Shown here: in pieces, positions 23,093 through 31,860 of the stretch
Layout: the number at the start of each line of letters is the position of its first letter
Numbering within the stretch: the first letter of the stretch is position 1
DNA from: Stutzerimonas stutzeri
GTDB lineage: Bacteria > Pseudomonadota > Gammaproteobacteria > Pseudomonadales > Pseudomonadaceae
Direction of reading: 5' to 3'
DNA: 64,000 nt
NCBI GenBank assembly: GCA_002387205.1
Contig: DGLA01000005.1
Span: forward strand, 88,850-152,849
Notes under the pieces: generated by a model
What the model was told of the DNA's origin: nothing
Seen by the model: the letters and a program-made list of their open reading frames with translations, nothing else
Databases searched by the model: none
Translations under genes and position numbers: made by a program

Positions 23093-25354
23093 TCAACGCC
23101 GGCTCAGCAGCGGTACGACCGTCCCTGAGCTCGGGCGACCCAGTGCTTCGCTGATCGCGACGCTGAGGGTTTGCTGGGTGAACGGCTTGGCCAGGGTGTG
23201 CAACGGGCGCCCTTCCTCGGCCAGTTCCGCATAGCCGCTGACCAGTAGCACGGGCAGCTCAGGCCTTTCGCTCCTGACGATGCGGGTCAGCTGCGTGCCG
23301 GTCATGCCGGGCATCATCTGATCGGTGATGAGGATATCGAAGCTGGCGTTCTGGCGAAGGAGGCCGAGTGCTGCGTCACCTCCGTCCACGGCGGTAACGC
23401 GATGACCTAGATCCTCGAGCAGCGCAGCGGTGTTGGCCAGCACAAGGGGATCATCGTCAACGACCAGGATCGACAAGACAGGTATCGACGCTGCCATGGG
23501 TTCGTTAGTCTGTTCCGGTGCCGGTGCTGCCGCCTGGGGGGAGATACCTATCGGTAACCACAGCTCGATGGTCGTTCCCTTGCCCAGGGTGCTTTCGATC
23601 TCGAGGCTGCCGCCTGATTGCTCGGCAAGGCCGTGCGCCATCGACAATCCAAGCCCGGTCCCCTTGCCGGGTCCCTTGGTGGTGAAGAAGGGTTCGGTGG
23701 CTCGCGCCAGCGTGTCCTGGCTCATGCCGGTGCCAGTGTCGCGCACGATCAGGGCGACGTATTCCTGGGTCTGTTGCCTGGCCGTGCGCAGCTGGCCTTC
23801 GATGCAGATCGTTCCGCCGTCCGGCATGGCATCGCGTGCGTTGACCACCAGATTGATCAAAACCATCTCCAGCTGATTCGCATCCACGTATGCAGGCGGC
23901 AAACTCAGGGGAAAGCGCGTGTCGATGTTGATATTGGCGGCAACCGAGCGCTGCAGCAGCTCGCGCATATTCAGCACCAGTTCCTGCAGCACGACCGAGC
24001 CGGGGTTGAGCTCCTGCTTGCGGGCAAAGGCCAGCATGCGCTGGACCAGGCTCGCGCCACGCTGCGTTGCCAGCAGCGCGTTCTCGATCAGGGTGCCAGC
24101 GCGGGCGGTGTCGTGCGGCAGTCGCTTGCGTAGCAGCTCGAGATTGCCGCCGACCACGGCGAGCAGATTGTTGAAGTCATGGGCAATACCGCCTGTAAGC
24201 TTGCCGATGGCTTCCATCTTCTGCGCCTGGCGCAGGGCTGCCTCGGCGTTGCGTCGCTCGGTGATGTTCACCAGACCGCCAATGATCAGCGGCCCGCGGG
24301 CAGTCTGCTCGAGACGCGTGGAGGCCAGCACATCGATGAAGGCTCCGGCCCGGCCAACCAGGCGATATTCGGCATTCAGACATTCACCGGTGTCCAGCAA
24401 CACCGGCCAGTCCTGATTGAGCATCTGGCGTGCCGAGCGCTCGGTCATGAAGTTGATCAGCGGCCGGCCGATCACGTCCTCGCGCCGGTGACCCATCAGC
24501 ACCAGCCAGGCATCGCTGACCGATTCCAGCCGGCCTTGTTCGTCCAGCGAATGCAGGGGCAACGGCGTCTTGCTGTACAGCTCGCGAAAGCGCTCTTCGC
24601 TCTGGCGCAGGGCCATTGCTTCACGCTCACTGATGATCGCCATGCGCCGGTCATACATCGAGGCGGCCAGTTCCAGGAAGAGCACAACAAAAGTCGAACC
24701 CGCGACAGCCATTGCCAGGGTCAGCAGATCCAGGCTACTGCCGGTGGGAGCGGGCATTGCATCGTCCAGCGGGGTGAAACGCGCCCCAGCCATGGCTGAA
24801 TAATGCATGCCGGCCACGGCGAACCCCATGGCAATGGCGGCGACAGCCTGAAGCAGCAGCCTTTGGCTGCGAGCGGATAGCCACAGCGATATGGTGGCCG
24901 CGGCGAAAGCGATGAAAAAGGAAACGGCTACCCACATTGGGTCATATGAAAGATCTGCATGCATTGTCATGGCGGCCATGCCCATGTAGTGCATCGACCC
25001 GATTCCCAGCCCCATGACAAGGCCACCGGCCCAGAGCGTGGTGCGGCCCGGACCACGGGCACTGACGGCCAGAAAGCTGATCGCCGTAACCGCAATAGGC
25101 ACCACCAGAGACCAGAGGGTAAGACCTAGGTCGTACTGGATCTGCATGCCGGGCATGCCGAACGCCAGCATGCCGACGAAGTGCATCGACCAGATGCTGC
25201 CGCCCATGCAAGTGGCTGCCGCGCATGTCCAGGCGTACCCCATCCAGCCGGTCGCAGCACGTGCGCGACTGGCCAGGTCAAGCGCGGTGAAGGAGCCTGC
25301 GATCGCAATCAGGATGGACAGGCTGACCAATGCAACGTTGTAGGTGGTGGGCAT
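23093..25354 (-). CDS. MHYT-PAS hybrid sensor histidine kinase with receiver domain
   Basis: 753 residues. The N-terminal half (about 1-235) is an integral membrane MHYT domain with seven hydrophobic segments and the repeated motifs MHF (57-59), MHY (121-123) and MHY (183-185), proposed to bind copper and sense a diatomic gas. Then a PAS domain (about 255-370), a HisKA domain with phospho-acceptor H392 (GGIAHDFNNLL), an HATPase with DTGTGMS and GKGTGLGLSM, and a C-terminal receiver (from about 623, phospho-acceptor D678, lysine 723). Signalling output is unknown because no response regulator with an output domain lies alongside. It may respond to oxygen, NO or redox state, judging from MHYT family proposals. 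Confidence 0.92.
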   Translation of the reverse strand: MPTTYNVALVSLSILIAIAGSFTALDLASRARAATGWMGYAWTCAAATCMGGSIWSMHFVGMLAFGMPGMQIQYDLGLTLWSLVVPIAVTAISFLAVSARGPGRTTLWAGGLVMGLGIGSMHYMGMAAMTMHADLSYDPMWVAVSFFIAFAAATISLWLSARSQRLLLQAVAAIAMGFAVAGMHYSAMAGARFTPLDDAMPAPTGSSLDLLTLAMAVAGSTFVVLFLELAASMYDRRMAIISEREAMALRQSEERFRELYSKTPLPLHSLDEQGRLESVSDAWLVLMGHRREDVIGRPLINFMTERSARQMLNQDWPVLLDTGECLNAEYRLVGRAGAFIDVLASTRLEQTARGPLIIGGLVNITERRNAEAALRQAQKMEAIGKLTGGIAHDFNNLLAVVGGNLELLRKRLPHDTARAGTLIENALLATQRGASLVQRMLAFARKQELNPGSVVLQELVLNMRELLQRSVAANINIDTRFPLSLPPAYVDANQLEMVLINLVVNARDAMPDGGTICIEGQLRTARQQTQEYVALIVRDTGTGMSQDTLARATEPFFTTKGPGKGTGLGLSMAHGLAEQSGGSLEIESTLGKGTTIELWLPIGISPQAAAPAPEQTNEPMAASIPVLSILVVDDDPLVLANTAALLEDLGHRVTAVDGGDAALGLLRQNASFDILITDQMMPGMTGTQLTRIVRSERPELPVLLVSGYAELAEEGRPLHTLAKPFTQQTLSVAISEALGRPSSGTVVPLLSRR

Positions 25355-25956
25355 ACAAGATCCATCCAGACGTTCAAGGCTGTCGCCCTATGTGATAGAC
25401 GAGTCGTCAACGAGCCCCGGAGCCCTTTTCCGTTGTGTCTTGGACAGTTACCGGCAGCGCCCTCTGGCACCTGTCGTCGTCCGGTCTGGCCTGCGTTGAT
25501 AGCTGGTCATCGGATTATCGGGCCCATCAAGACGTCGCTCTCCTGTACAGGGTAGACCTCCAGTCCGGTCCACACGCAGCGGATGCCCTGCACATTGTTT
25601 CGCCGCTTTGCAGCCCGGGGCACAAGCGTGCCGGTGCTTGCATCCTCCACGGAGCGGCACGGATCGTCTTTGAACCGCATTAAAGCACTGTCTATCGCAA
25701 AAAGCGGCCAGATCCTTGCCGCCCTGGGGCGGTATTGGCAGACGCCAGGTTTCGTTCCGGTGCCATCGTTGCCCGTCTCCACCTGTAGTCTGTGGAGGAG
25801 CGACCTGGCGCTGCCGCAGCTGAACCTGCACGGCCTCGCCCTGGTCTTGTCTACTATCGCCGTGTGGACGAGTGGTGCTGATGACCGTAACGTCCCTGCC
25901 ATTCTGTATTTCATCCGTTGCGTTCATGGCCCTGTTTCGGCCAACAAGGATTTCCC
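25355..25956. other. Long intergenic region between MHYT kinase and TonB receptor
   Basis: About 600 bases flanked by two divergent genes. Open frames exist on the minus strand (for example 25507-25914), but they have no recognisable domain, ribosome-binding site or protein-like hydrophobic pattern. I see no repeat, tRNA or clear regulatory site. It must hold the promoters of both neighbours and could be the remains of a decayed gene. Confidence 0.4.
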
Positions 25957-27957
25957 ATGCTCAAAAGGCTACTTGTCGGCACGATGGTTGCCGCCTCCGG
26001 TTCCGTCACAGCCCAGACCACTGACGCCTTGATCCTGGACCCGCTGCTGGTGACCTCGCCGCGCAGCGAGAGCGACTGGCTGACCCTGCCCATGGCCGTA
26101 AGTACTCGCTCCGCGCTGGACCAGCCTGGCGAGCAACTGCTGACCCTCGACAGTCTGCTGGGACCGGTGCCCGGCGTGGTGTCGCAGAGCCGCTACAACC
26201 TGGCGCAGGGCATGCGCTTATCCATCCGCGGCTTTGGTGCCCGCTCAAGCTTCGGGGTGCGTGGGGTGCGGGTGCTGGTCGATGGCGTCCCGCTGACCAT
26301 GCCCGACGGGCAGACCGAGATGGATGGGCTGGACGCCTCGCTCGTCGAGCGGATCGAAGTGATTCGCGGCCCCTCCTCGACGATTCACGGCAATGCGGCA
26401 GGTGGGGTGTTGTCGATCGAGACCCGTCAGCCGAGCGAAACGCCGCTTACCCAGCTTGAAATCACTGGCGGCGAGCTTGGTTATCGGCGAGCGCGAGCGG
26501 AAACCAGCGGGACGGTCGGGTCCCTGGGCGGCTTGCTCGCCGTGAGCAGGACGCAGCTGGACGGCTACCGACCGCAGGGGGCCGCGGAAACCAACAACCT
26601 CACCGGCAAGCTGCGCTGGCAGGGGGAGAACGGCACCCTGGCGGCAACGCTGCATGCCATCGACAACCGCGCCGAGGATTCCGGTGGGCTGACGCTGGCG
26701 CAGGTTCGCCAGGATCGCTCGCAGGCGCGCCCGCAGAGCTTGCTGTACGACAACGACGAGTGGATCAGGCAGCAGCGCCTGTCACTGGTCTGGGACGGCC
26801 AGGCGGCAGGAGACGACAGCTACCAGCTGCGCAGCTATTACGGCCGCCGTGAGTTTGGAAATCAGTTGCCACTGTTTGCCAACGGACAGACCAGCTACGA
26901 CCGCTGGTTCGCGGGCGTGGGTGCCCAGCGCACGTTCCGCCGTGAGTGGTTGGGCTTGCCCAACCAGCTGACCCTGGGCATTGATCTGGAAAGCCAGCGC
27001 GATGAGCGCAGTCGGCATGACAACCTGATTGGAGGCACCACCGGGGCCCTGACGCAGCGCCAGCGCGAAGCGGCCGACAGTCGCGGCGTGTTTCTGGAAA
27101 ACCAGCTCAGCCTGGGCGACGCCTGGCTGCTGACCACCGGTGTGCGTTATGACAGCGTGCGGCTGGAAGCCAAGGATCGTTTCCTGACGGATGGCGATGC
27201 TTCGGGCGGCCAGACGCTGGATGACTGGAACTACAGCCTGGGCCTGAGTCGCCAGCTCGATGCCCATCATGTGGTCTATGCCCGTTACGCCACCTCCTTC
27301 GAGACGCCGACCATCAATGAACTGGCGAACCCGGCGGGCGGCGGCTTCAACCCCTCGCTGGGCCCGGCGCAGGCCACCAACCAGGAAATCGGCTTCAAGG
27401 GCGAGCATCCCGGGCTGCGCTACGAGGCGGTGGTCTACAGCATGCGCATCGAAGACGAACTGGTGCCCTTCGTTGACGGACGGACCTTCTACACCAACGC
27501 CGGCAGATCCAGTCGGGACGGCATCGAGCTGAGCGCCCAATGGCTGGCCGGCCAGTTCTGGCGGCTCACCGGGGCCTGGAGCTACAACGACTACCGCTTC
27601 GATCGTTTCGACAGCTATGACGGCAACCGAATCGCCGGCATCCCTCGCCAGAGTCTCTTCGCCGAGCTGGCCTATGACCGGGAGGCCTGGTACGCACGGC
27701 TCAATCTCACGGCGAACGGCCACCAATACGCCGACAACGCTAATGAAAGCCGCATCGCCGGTTACGCCGTCACCAACGCGCGTGTCGGCTGGCGCCTGGC
27801 CAACGGTGATCAGCGCTGGGAGCCTTATCTTGGAGTCGACAACCTCTTCGGTCGCGACTACTACGACAACCTCCGAATCAACGACAACTTCGGTCGCTAC
27901 TACGAACCGGCGCCGGGACGGACCCTGTATGCGGGCGTCAAGGTGACGTTCGACTGA
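25957..27957 (+). CDS. TonB-dependent outer-membrane receptor (YncD/PqqU-like)
   Basis: 666 residues from the ATG of MLKRLLVGTMV with AAGGA upstream. Signal peptide ending near SVTAQ, plug domain from about residue 25 (LLVTSPRSESDW; RLSIRGFGARSSFGVRGVRVLVDGVPLTMPDGQ; VERIEVIRGPSSTIHGNAAGG), then a 22-strand barrel ending TLYAGVKVTFD. The GFG.RS..G.RGVR..VDG.P.TMPDGQ stretch resembles E. coli YncD (PqqU), which imports pyrroloquinoline quinone. That assignment is from memory of the family and moderate. The copper genes that follow are separated by 355 bases and need not be functionally linked. Confidence 0.82.
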   Translation: MLKRLLVGTMVAASGSVTAQTTDALILDPLLVTSPRSESDWLTLPMAVSTRSALDQPGEQLLTLDSLLGPVPGVVSQSRYNLAQGMRLSIRGFGARSSFGVRGVRVLVDGVPLTMPDGQTEMDGLDASLVERIEVIRGPSSTIHGNAAGGVLSIETRQPSETPLTQLEITGGELGYRRARAETSGTVGSLGGLLAVSRTQLDGYRPQGAAETNNLTGKLRWQGENGTLAATLHAIDNRAEDSGGLTLAQVRQDRSQARPQSLLYDNDEWIRQQRLSLVWDGQAAGDDSYQLRSYYGRREFGNQLPLFANGQTSYDRWFAGVGAQRTFRREWLGLPNQLTLGIDLESQRDERSRHDNLIGGTTGALTQRQREAADSRGVFLENQLSLGDAWLLTTGVRYDSVRLEAKDRFLTDGDASGGQTLDDWNYSLGLSRQLDAHHVVYARYATSFETPTINELANPAGGGFNPSLGPAQATNQEIGFKGEHPGLRYEAVVYSMRIEDELVPFVDGRTFYTNAGRSSRDGIELSAQWLAGQFWRLTGAWSYNDYRFDRFDSYDGNRIAGIPRQSLFAELAYDREAWYARLNLTANGHQYADNANESRIAGYAVTNARVGWRLANGDQRWEPYLGVDNLFGRDYYDNLRINDNFGRYYEPAPGRTLYAGVKVTFD

Positions 27958-28227
27958 TTGGCGCGACCGCTCTTGCCGCTACAGCCTGAACAGGCGCTTG
28001 CCCGCTTCGCTCTGCCTGTCTGGACCATTAGCTACGACGGCTTGTGCTGGGTGTGGATGCGGCACCGCAACGCGGATACGCGCACGGCATGGGCAGGCAC
28101 GGCGATGCGGCAGGCATGGCCGTCAAGACAACGATTTTATCGTCGCACCTGCAGCGCCTGCGAATCTCTCGCTATCTCCAGAGGCGTTGGCCTGCAGGTT
28201 TCGGCCAATGCCACGCCGTGCGCATTG
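27958..28227. other. Intergenic region between TonB receptor and copper cassette
   Basis: 270 bases before the CopR-type palindrome. An open frame (27958-28242) starts directly at the receptor stop, but it has no ribosome-binding site or domain character, and I do not call it. No terminator hairpin with a clear T-tract is visible. Confidence 0.35.
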
Positions 28228-28243
28228 ATTACAGCTTTGTAAT
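28228..28243 (+). promoter_or_regulatory. CopR/CusR-type palindrome (cop box)
   Basis: ATTACA GCTT TGTAAT is a perfect 6-bp inverted repeat with a 4-base centre. It resembles the Pseudomonas CopR motif, which is of the form TGACA-N5-GTAAT. It lies 70 bases upstream of the first small copper gene and about 2.5 kb upstream of the kinase/regulator pair in the same orientation. The most likely ligand is the response regulator encoded at 30760. Confidence 0.6.
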
Positions 28244-28312
28244 GTGGGGAACAGCTTCCGGTAAGTGAGGTGCCCGTCACCTGCAGGCATCAACTAACCA
28301 AGAGGGTGCCTC

Positions 28313-28630
28313 ATGAACCGCACGACCAAGCTAATCGTCCCATTCATTCTGACCGTCGCATCTTCGCTTGCAATGGCCGAAGGTGGTAGCGAGCGAACGC
28401 TTCAGCACTCGAGCGATACATCGGATGCAAAACCTACGTTGAAAGCCCTGCTCAAGGATGGCGACGTGCTGAGCATTGCGCCCGCTGGAACAGCCGGCAC
28501 GACCGGGATGATTCGGAACTACGACTCCCGAAACACCATTCAGACCTACGAGATGAAGGTCAGAACGCCTGACGGTCAGGTCCACACGGTTGAGTTTTTG
28601 AGCGCCCCCGTCGGCGTCAATAACGGTTGA
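28313..28630 (+). CDS. Small secreted PtrA-like protein
   Basis: 105 residues. Signal peptide MNRTTKLIVPFILTVASSLAMA, then mature AEGGSERTLQHSSD, which resembles the N-terminal segment AEGGxDRT of the Pseudomonas PtrA family, copper-inducible small periplasmic proteins first named as type III secretion repressors. The remainder is a short beta-rich domain (TGMIRNYDSRNTIQTYEMKVRTPDGQVHTVEF). There is no Cys. It is the first gene after the CopR-type palindrome, 24 bases before the next small gene, so copper-induced expression is inferred. Molecular role unknown. Confidence 0.65.
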   Translation: MNRTTKLIVPFILTVASSLAMAEGGSERTLQHSSDTSDAKPTLKALLKDGDVLSIAPAGTAGTTGMIRNYDSRNTIQTYEMKVRTPDGQVHTVEFLSAPVGVNNG

Positions 28631-28654
28631 TTATCTATCCCTGAGGGTCAGCAA

Positions 28655-28915
28655 ATGAGCAGCCTATATTCGAAGACCAGGAACATGCTTCAACGCAATC
28701 CGATCGTGACCGGTCTCGGTGCAGCCGTGGTTGGCTACCTGCTACTGAACCAGGGTACAGAGGCTTTCGAGACAGCCTTGCCTGGTTTGCTTTACCTGTT
28801 GCCGTGCCTGTTGATGATGGTCGTTTGTATGAAGCACATGACTAGCGGCAAGTGTGACAAGAACGAAGCGTCGGGTGCTGAAGGCGTAACAACAGGCAAA
28901 GGTGATTCTGCCTAG
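28655..28915 (+). CDS. Small membrane protein (DUF2933-like)
   Basis: 86 residues. A first hydrophobic segment (VTGLGAAVVGYLLLNQG, about 18-34) and a second (LPGLLYLLPCLLMMVVCMKHM, about 43-63) containing Cys, Met and His (PCLLMMVVCMKHMTSGKC), followed by a short charged tail. The hairpin membrane topology and the C/M/H content resemble the DUF2933 group found with copper and silver resistance genes. Family membership is tentative. Placed between the PtrA-like and the Met-rich genes with short gaps, so probably the same transcript. Confidence 0.55.
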   Translation: MSSLYSKTRNMLQRNPIVTGLGAAVVGYLLLNQGTEAFETALPGLLYLLPCLLMMVVCMKHMTSGKCDKNEASGAEGVTTGKGDSA

Positions 28916-28934
28916 TTCAACGTGGAGGTTGGTT

Positions 28935-29162
28935 ATGCGAAATATCGTTCCAGCAACAGCAATAGCAATCGCTCTGGCCAGCGGGCTGAGCTTCGCAGCG
29001 GCAGACCCTGACAGCCAGGGTAAAACGGAGTCTGGCATGATGGGTGATGGTATTCACATGCAGATGATGGAGGATATGCGGGAGATGATGGGCAGATGCC
29101 GCGACATGATGAAAGACATGGCTGACAAGGCGCCTGCCCACGCAGAAGGTACCAGCATCTGA
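28935..29162 (+). CDS. Small Met-rich periplasmic protein
   Basis: 75 residues from an ATG preceded by GGAGG. Signal peptide MRNIVPATAIAIALASGLSFAAA, then a mature part of about 50 residues in which methionines cluster with His and Asp (SGMMGDGIHMQMMEDMREMMGRCRDMMKDM). This is a helix-compatible MxxM/MMxxM pattern, with one Cys. Such patterns bind Cu(I) or Ag(I) in CopC/CusF-type and related small proteins, so a periplasmic copper-binding or copper-buffering role is inferred. No named family recognised. It is the last gene before a strong terminator. Confidence 0.6.
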   Translation: MRNIVPATAIAIALASGLSFAAADPDSQGKTESGMMGDGIHMQMMEDMREMMGRCRDMMKDMADKAPAHAEGTSI

Positions 29163-29204
29163 ACATCAGGGGCCTGGCCAGGCATCCAATGGTTTCAAGT
29201 TAGG

Positions 29205-29238
29205 AAAAAGGCAGCTGTCTGAGGCAGCTGCCTTTTAT
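29205..29238 (+). terminator. Rho-independent terminator after the small copper genes
   Basis: AAAAGGCAGCTG, loop TCTGAGG, CAGCTGCCTTTT followed by ATT. The stem is perfect over 10-12 bp with A and T runs on both sides. It ends the three-gene small-protein operon and insulates the kinase gene that starts 40 bases later. Confidence 0.85.
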
Positions 29239-29277
29239 TGCGTGCGGGCAGCAATCATCTGGCGGGTCAGAGGAAAC

Positions 29278-30681
29278 ATGAACAAAATGTCACTGACAGC
29301 TCGTATTGCAACTGTCTTCACAATAGTCGTTACGGTTGTACTGGTTGTGGCTGCAATAAGCTTCAATTATTTCTGCCGCCTTCATTTCGAGCGAAAAGAT
29401 GCCCAGTTACTCGACAGCAAGATATCGGCTATCGAGCATGTGATCGCATCAGCGGATTTACCTGTTGATCAGTACGCTGCGTATATGGGCAATATCATCG
29501 GCAATTCATTTGCCGTCTCGGCTGTCCTCCAGCAAGAGGGACAGATTCTGTACTCGTCTGGCGATGTTCTAACGGGTTTTCTACAGTCTCTTGACAGCCC
29601 CCTCGAGGGCCGCTGGAACGCCGAGATCGACGGGAGGCATTACTCCGGAATCACGAAAGTTCTGAATGCGCCGTCGGGCCCGCAAGAGTTCGTGGCGTAC
29701 GTGGCCGCTGACGTCACGCATCGAGTTCAGTTTTTCGACATGGTCATGGAGTGGTTTGTTTATACCTTGATCTCGAGTGCGCTGCTCAGTGGCGCTCTGG
29801 GATTCTTTCTTATCCGAAAAGGGCTCGAACCGATAAGGTCCCTGTCGAAGACCACCACTACGATTACCGCCAATCGCCTCGATACAAGAGTGTCGACAGA
29901 ATCCACGCCCCGGGAACTGCACGAGCTGGTCGATAATTTCAACCAGATGCTCGTCAGGCTGGATGAATCATTTGTCAGGCTGTCAGGATTTTCAGCCGAC
30001 ATCGCTCATGAACTGAGAACGCCGTTGAACAGCATGCTTACCCAGTTCGAAGTGTGGCTGATCAAGGATCGGGACAAGGCGGAATACAAGGAGATGCTTT
30101 TCTCCTCCCTTGAAGAGCTTCGGCAGATGTCACGCATGGTTGATGACATGCTGTTTCTGGCCAAGTCGGATAATCACCTGGTTGTTCCCCGTCGGGAAAG
30201 TACGGATCTTGCTGCAGTGGCCGCGAGCGTAGTGGAGTACTACGAATATCTGGCCGAGGACAAAGGGATCAAACTGAACCTTGTCGGCAGTGCCAGCGTG
30301 CTTGTCGATGTCGCTATGATGCGAAGAGCTATATCGAATATTGTTTCAAACGCGCTTCGATATGCCGACCCGGGAAGTACCATCGATGTGGAAATCGAAT
30401 CCGGCAATGGCTTTTCATCCATGGCGATAAGCAACAGGGGCGAGAACATACCGGAAGCTGCTGTTGCTCGTATATTCGATCGTTTCTACCGGGCCGATGG
30501 TGCCAGGCGAGAGGGGGGATCGAATAATGTAGGCCTGGGTATGGCGATTACCCGATCTATCGTTCAGGCACATGGAGGCCGGATCGACTGCCGGTCTTCT
30601 GGCAGGCTGACAACATTCGAGATTCGTCTGCCGGAAGACTTCGAAAGCGTGCCTGATGCTCGGGCCAGGGCCATTGGATGA
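29278..30681 (+). CDS. copS: Heavy-metal sensor histidine kinase (CopS/CusS-like)
   Basis: 467 residues from the ATG of MNKMSLTARIATVF, preceded by AGAGGAA; the GTG at 29242 is inside the terminator region and unlikely. TM1 at about 12-30, a periplasmic sensor of about 130 residues, TM2 at about 160-180, HAMP (LIRKGLEPIRSLSKTT), HisKA with H244 (DIAHELRTPLNSML) and HATPase (RRAISNIVSNALRYA, GGSNNVGLGMAI). The CusS/CopS type usually senses periplasmic Cu(I)/Ag(I). The gene is visibly less GC-rich than its neighbours (many ATA, TCA, AAT codons), which hints at horizontal origin. The kinase precedes the regulator, the reverse of the common order. Confidence 0.88.
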   Translation: MNKMSLTARIATVFTIVVTVVLVVAAISFNYFCRLHFERKDAQLLDSKISAIEHVIASADLPVDQYAAYMGNIIGNSFAVSAVLQQEGQILYSSGDVLTGFLQSLDSPLEGRWNAEIDGRHYSGITKVLNAPSGPQEFVAYVAADVTHRVQFFDMVMEWFVYTLISSALLSGALGFFLIRKGLEPIRSLSKTTTTITANRLDTRVSTESTPRELHELVDNFNQMLVRLDESFVRLSGFSADIAHELRTPLNSMLTQFEVWLIKDRDKAEYKEMLFSSLEELRQMSRMVDDMLFLAKSDNHLVVPRRESTDLAAVAASVVEYYEYLAEDKGIKLNLVGSASVLVDVAMMRRAISNIVSNALRYADPGSTIDVEIESGNGFSSMAISNRGENIPEAAVARIFDRFYRADGARREGGSNNVGLGMAITRSIVQAHGGRIDCRSSGRLTTFEIRLPEDFESVPDARARAIG

Positions 30682-30759
30682 TGTTTACGTGAAAGACGGA
30701 TGGTCGGCCAACCAGCGGAGCCAGGCGAGAGCCGGATACGGCTGGTCCAAGAGGAATAT

Positions 30760-31440
30760 ATGAAGCTATTGGTTGCCGAGGACGAGCCCAAGTCGGGGGC
30801 GTACCTGCAAAAAGGTCTCACCGAGGCCGGATTTGTCGTGGATCACGTACTGAATGGTGCTGATGCGCTGCAGCAGATATCTGGCGAGCCTTACGACTTG
30901 CTTATTCTGGACGTCATGATGCCGCAGCTCGATGGCTGGGAAGTGCTCAGGCGCATTCGCTTGGCCGGCCATGATTTGCCGGTTCTGTTTCTGACTGCCC
31001 GGGATGGCGTGGACGACCGCGTCAAGGGGCTTGAACTCGGAGCGGATGATTATCTAGTCAAGCCGTTCGCGTTTTCCGAGCTGCTTGCAAGGGTGCGGAC
31101 CCTGCTGCGCCGGGGAAGCCAGTCCTCCGGCGAAGCCGCGTTAACCGTTGCCGACCTCGAGCTGGACGTGCTCAAACGCCGCGCGAGCCGTGCCGGGAAA
31201 AGAATTGACCTGACGGCCAAGGAATTTTCACTGCTTGAACTTCTGATGCGCCGAAAAGGGGAGATCCTGTCCAAGTCGCTTATCGCATCTCAGGTATGGG
31301 ACATGAACTTCGACAGCGATACGAATGTAATCGAGGTGGCGATCAGGCGTCTGCGTGCAAAAGTCGACGAGCCGTTCCAGACAAAGCTGATCCAGACGGT
31401 ACGCGGGATGGGCTATGCCCTCGACACGCCGGACGGTTGA
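30760..31440 (+). CDS. copR: OmpR-family response regulator (CopR/CusR-like)
   Basis: 226 residues from the ATG of MKLLVAEDEPKSG with GAGGA upstream; the frame is open back to 30700, but the extension is not receiver-like. The receiver has E7/D8 (AEDEP), phospho-acceptor D51 (LILDVMMP), T79 and K101 (VKPF). The DNA-binding winged helix is typical of OmpR regulators (LTAKEFSLLELLMRRKGEILSKS, VIEVAIRRLRAKVD, TVRGMGYAL). It partners the kinase 79 bases upstream and probably acts on the ATTACA-N4-TGTAAT site at 28228. Copper specificity is inferred from neighbours and family resemblance. Confidence 0.9.
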   Translation: MKLLVAEDEPKSGAYLQKGLTEAGFVVDHVLNGADALQQISGEPYDLLILDVMMPQLDGWEVLRRIRLAGHDLPVLFLTARDGVDDRVKGLELGADDYLVKPFAFSELLARVRTLLRRGSQSSGEAALTVADLELDVLKRRASRAGKRIDLTAKEFSLLELLMRRKGEILSKSLIASQVWDMNFDSDTNVIEVAIRRLRAKVDEPFQTKLIQTVRGMGYALDTPDG

Positions 31441-31860
31441 TACACGGCGGTCCCGGGGACTGCTCGTTATCGGTAACTGGCCGAGCTACGGCTATCTAAT
31501 CTTCCTCAGAAGTTCTCAAGAGCTTTGGTCACGCCGCCCCCCGGCTGTTTTGCATACCATTATCCAGGGTCGGCGTTTGGCCTCACGGCGCTGCGCATCC
31601 TTTCCCGACGGATGCAGTCCAGCCCGGCTTCGTATGTCGACAGAATTCCGTCGTATTAACCGCGGCGTGTCGGTTTGTGAATCCTGAAGGTCGTGTTTCA
31701 GCCGCTCTCCCATCCGGTCCAGGTCTAGTTTGGCTACAGGCTATTTCGGGCTGGTTTGACCCATCAGCTCAACAATAAAAAATCCGCATTACCCGGTCTG
31801 GCCTAGGTTGCGCCCTCTACTGCCTTGCACGCCCTTCAGCCAAATGAGCAGAGCCCACTT
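31441..31860. other. Intergenic region, no feature recognised
   Basis: 420 bases between the copper response regulator and the transporter. The short open frames show no protein-like features. I see no strong hairpin followed by a T-tract, no tRNA and no repeat shared with the rest of the window. An AT-rich patch (CAATAAAAAATCCGCATTA, near 31772-31790) may belong to the transporter promoter. Confidence 0.4.

Noticed and set aside
25507..25914. Minus-strand frame in the long gap before the TonB receptor
   Set aside because: No start context, domain or hydrophobic pattern, and overlapping frames in other phases look equally arbitrary.
27958..28242. Plus-strand frame directly after the TonB receptor
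   Set aside because: No ribosome-binding site, Arg/Trp/Cys-scattered composition, and it runs into the CopR-type palindrome.
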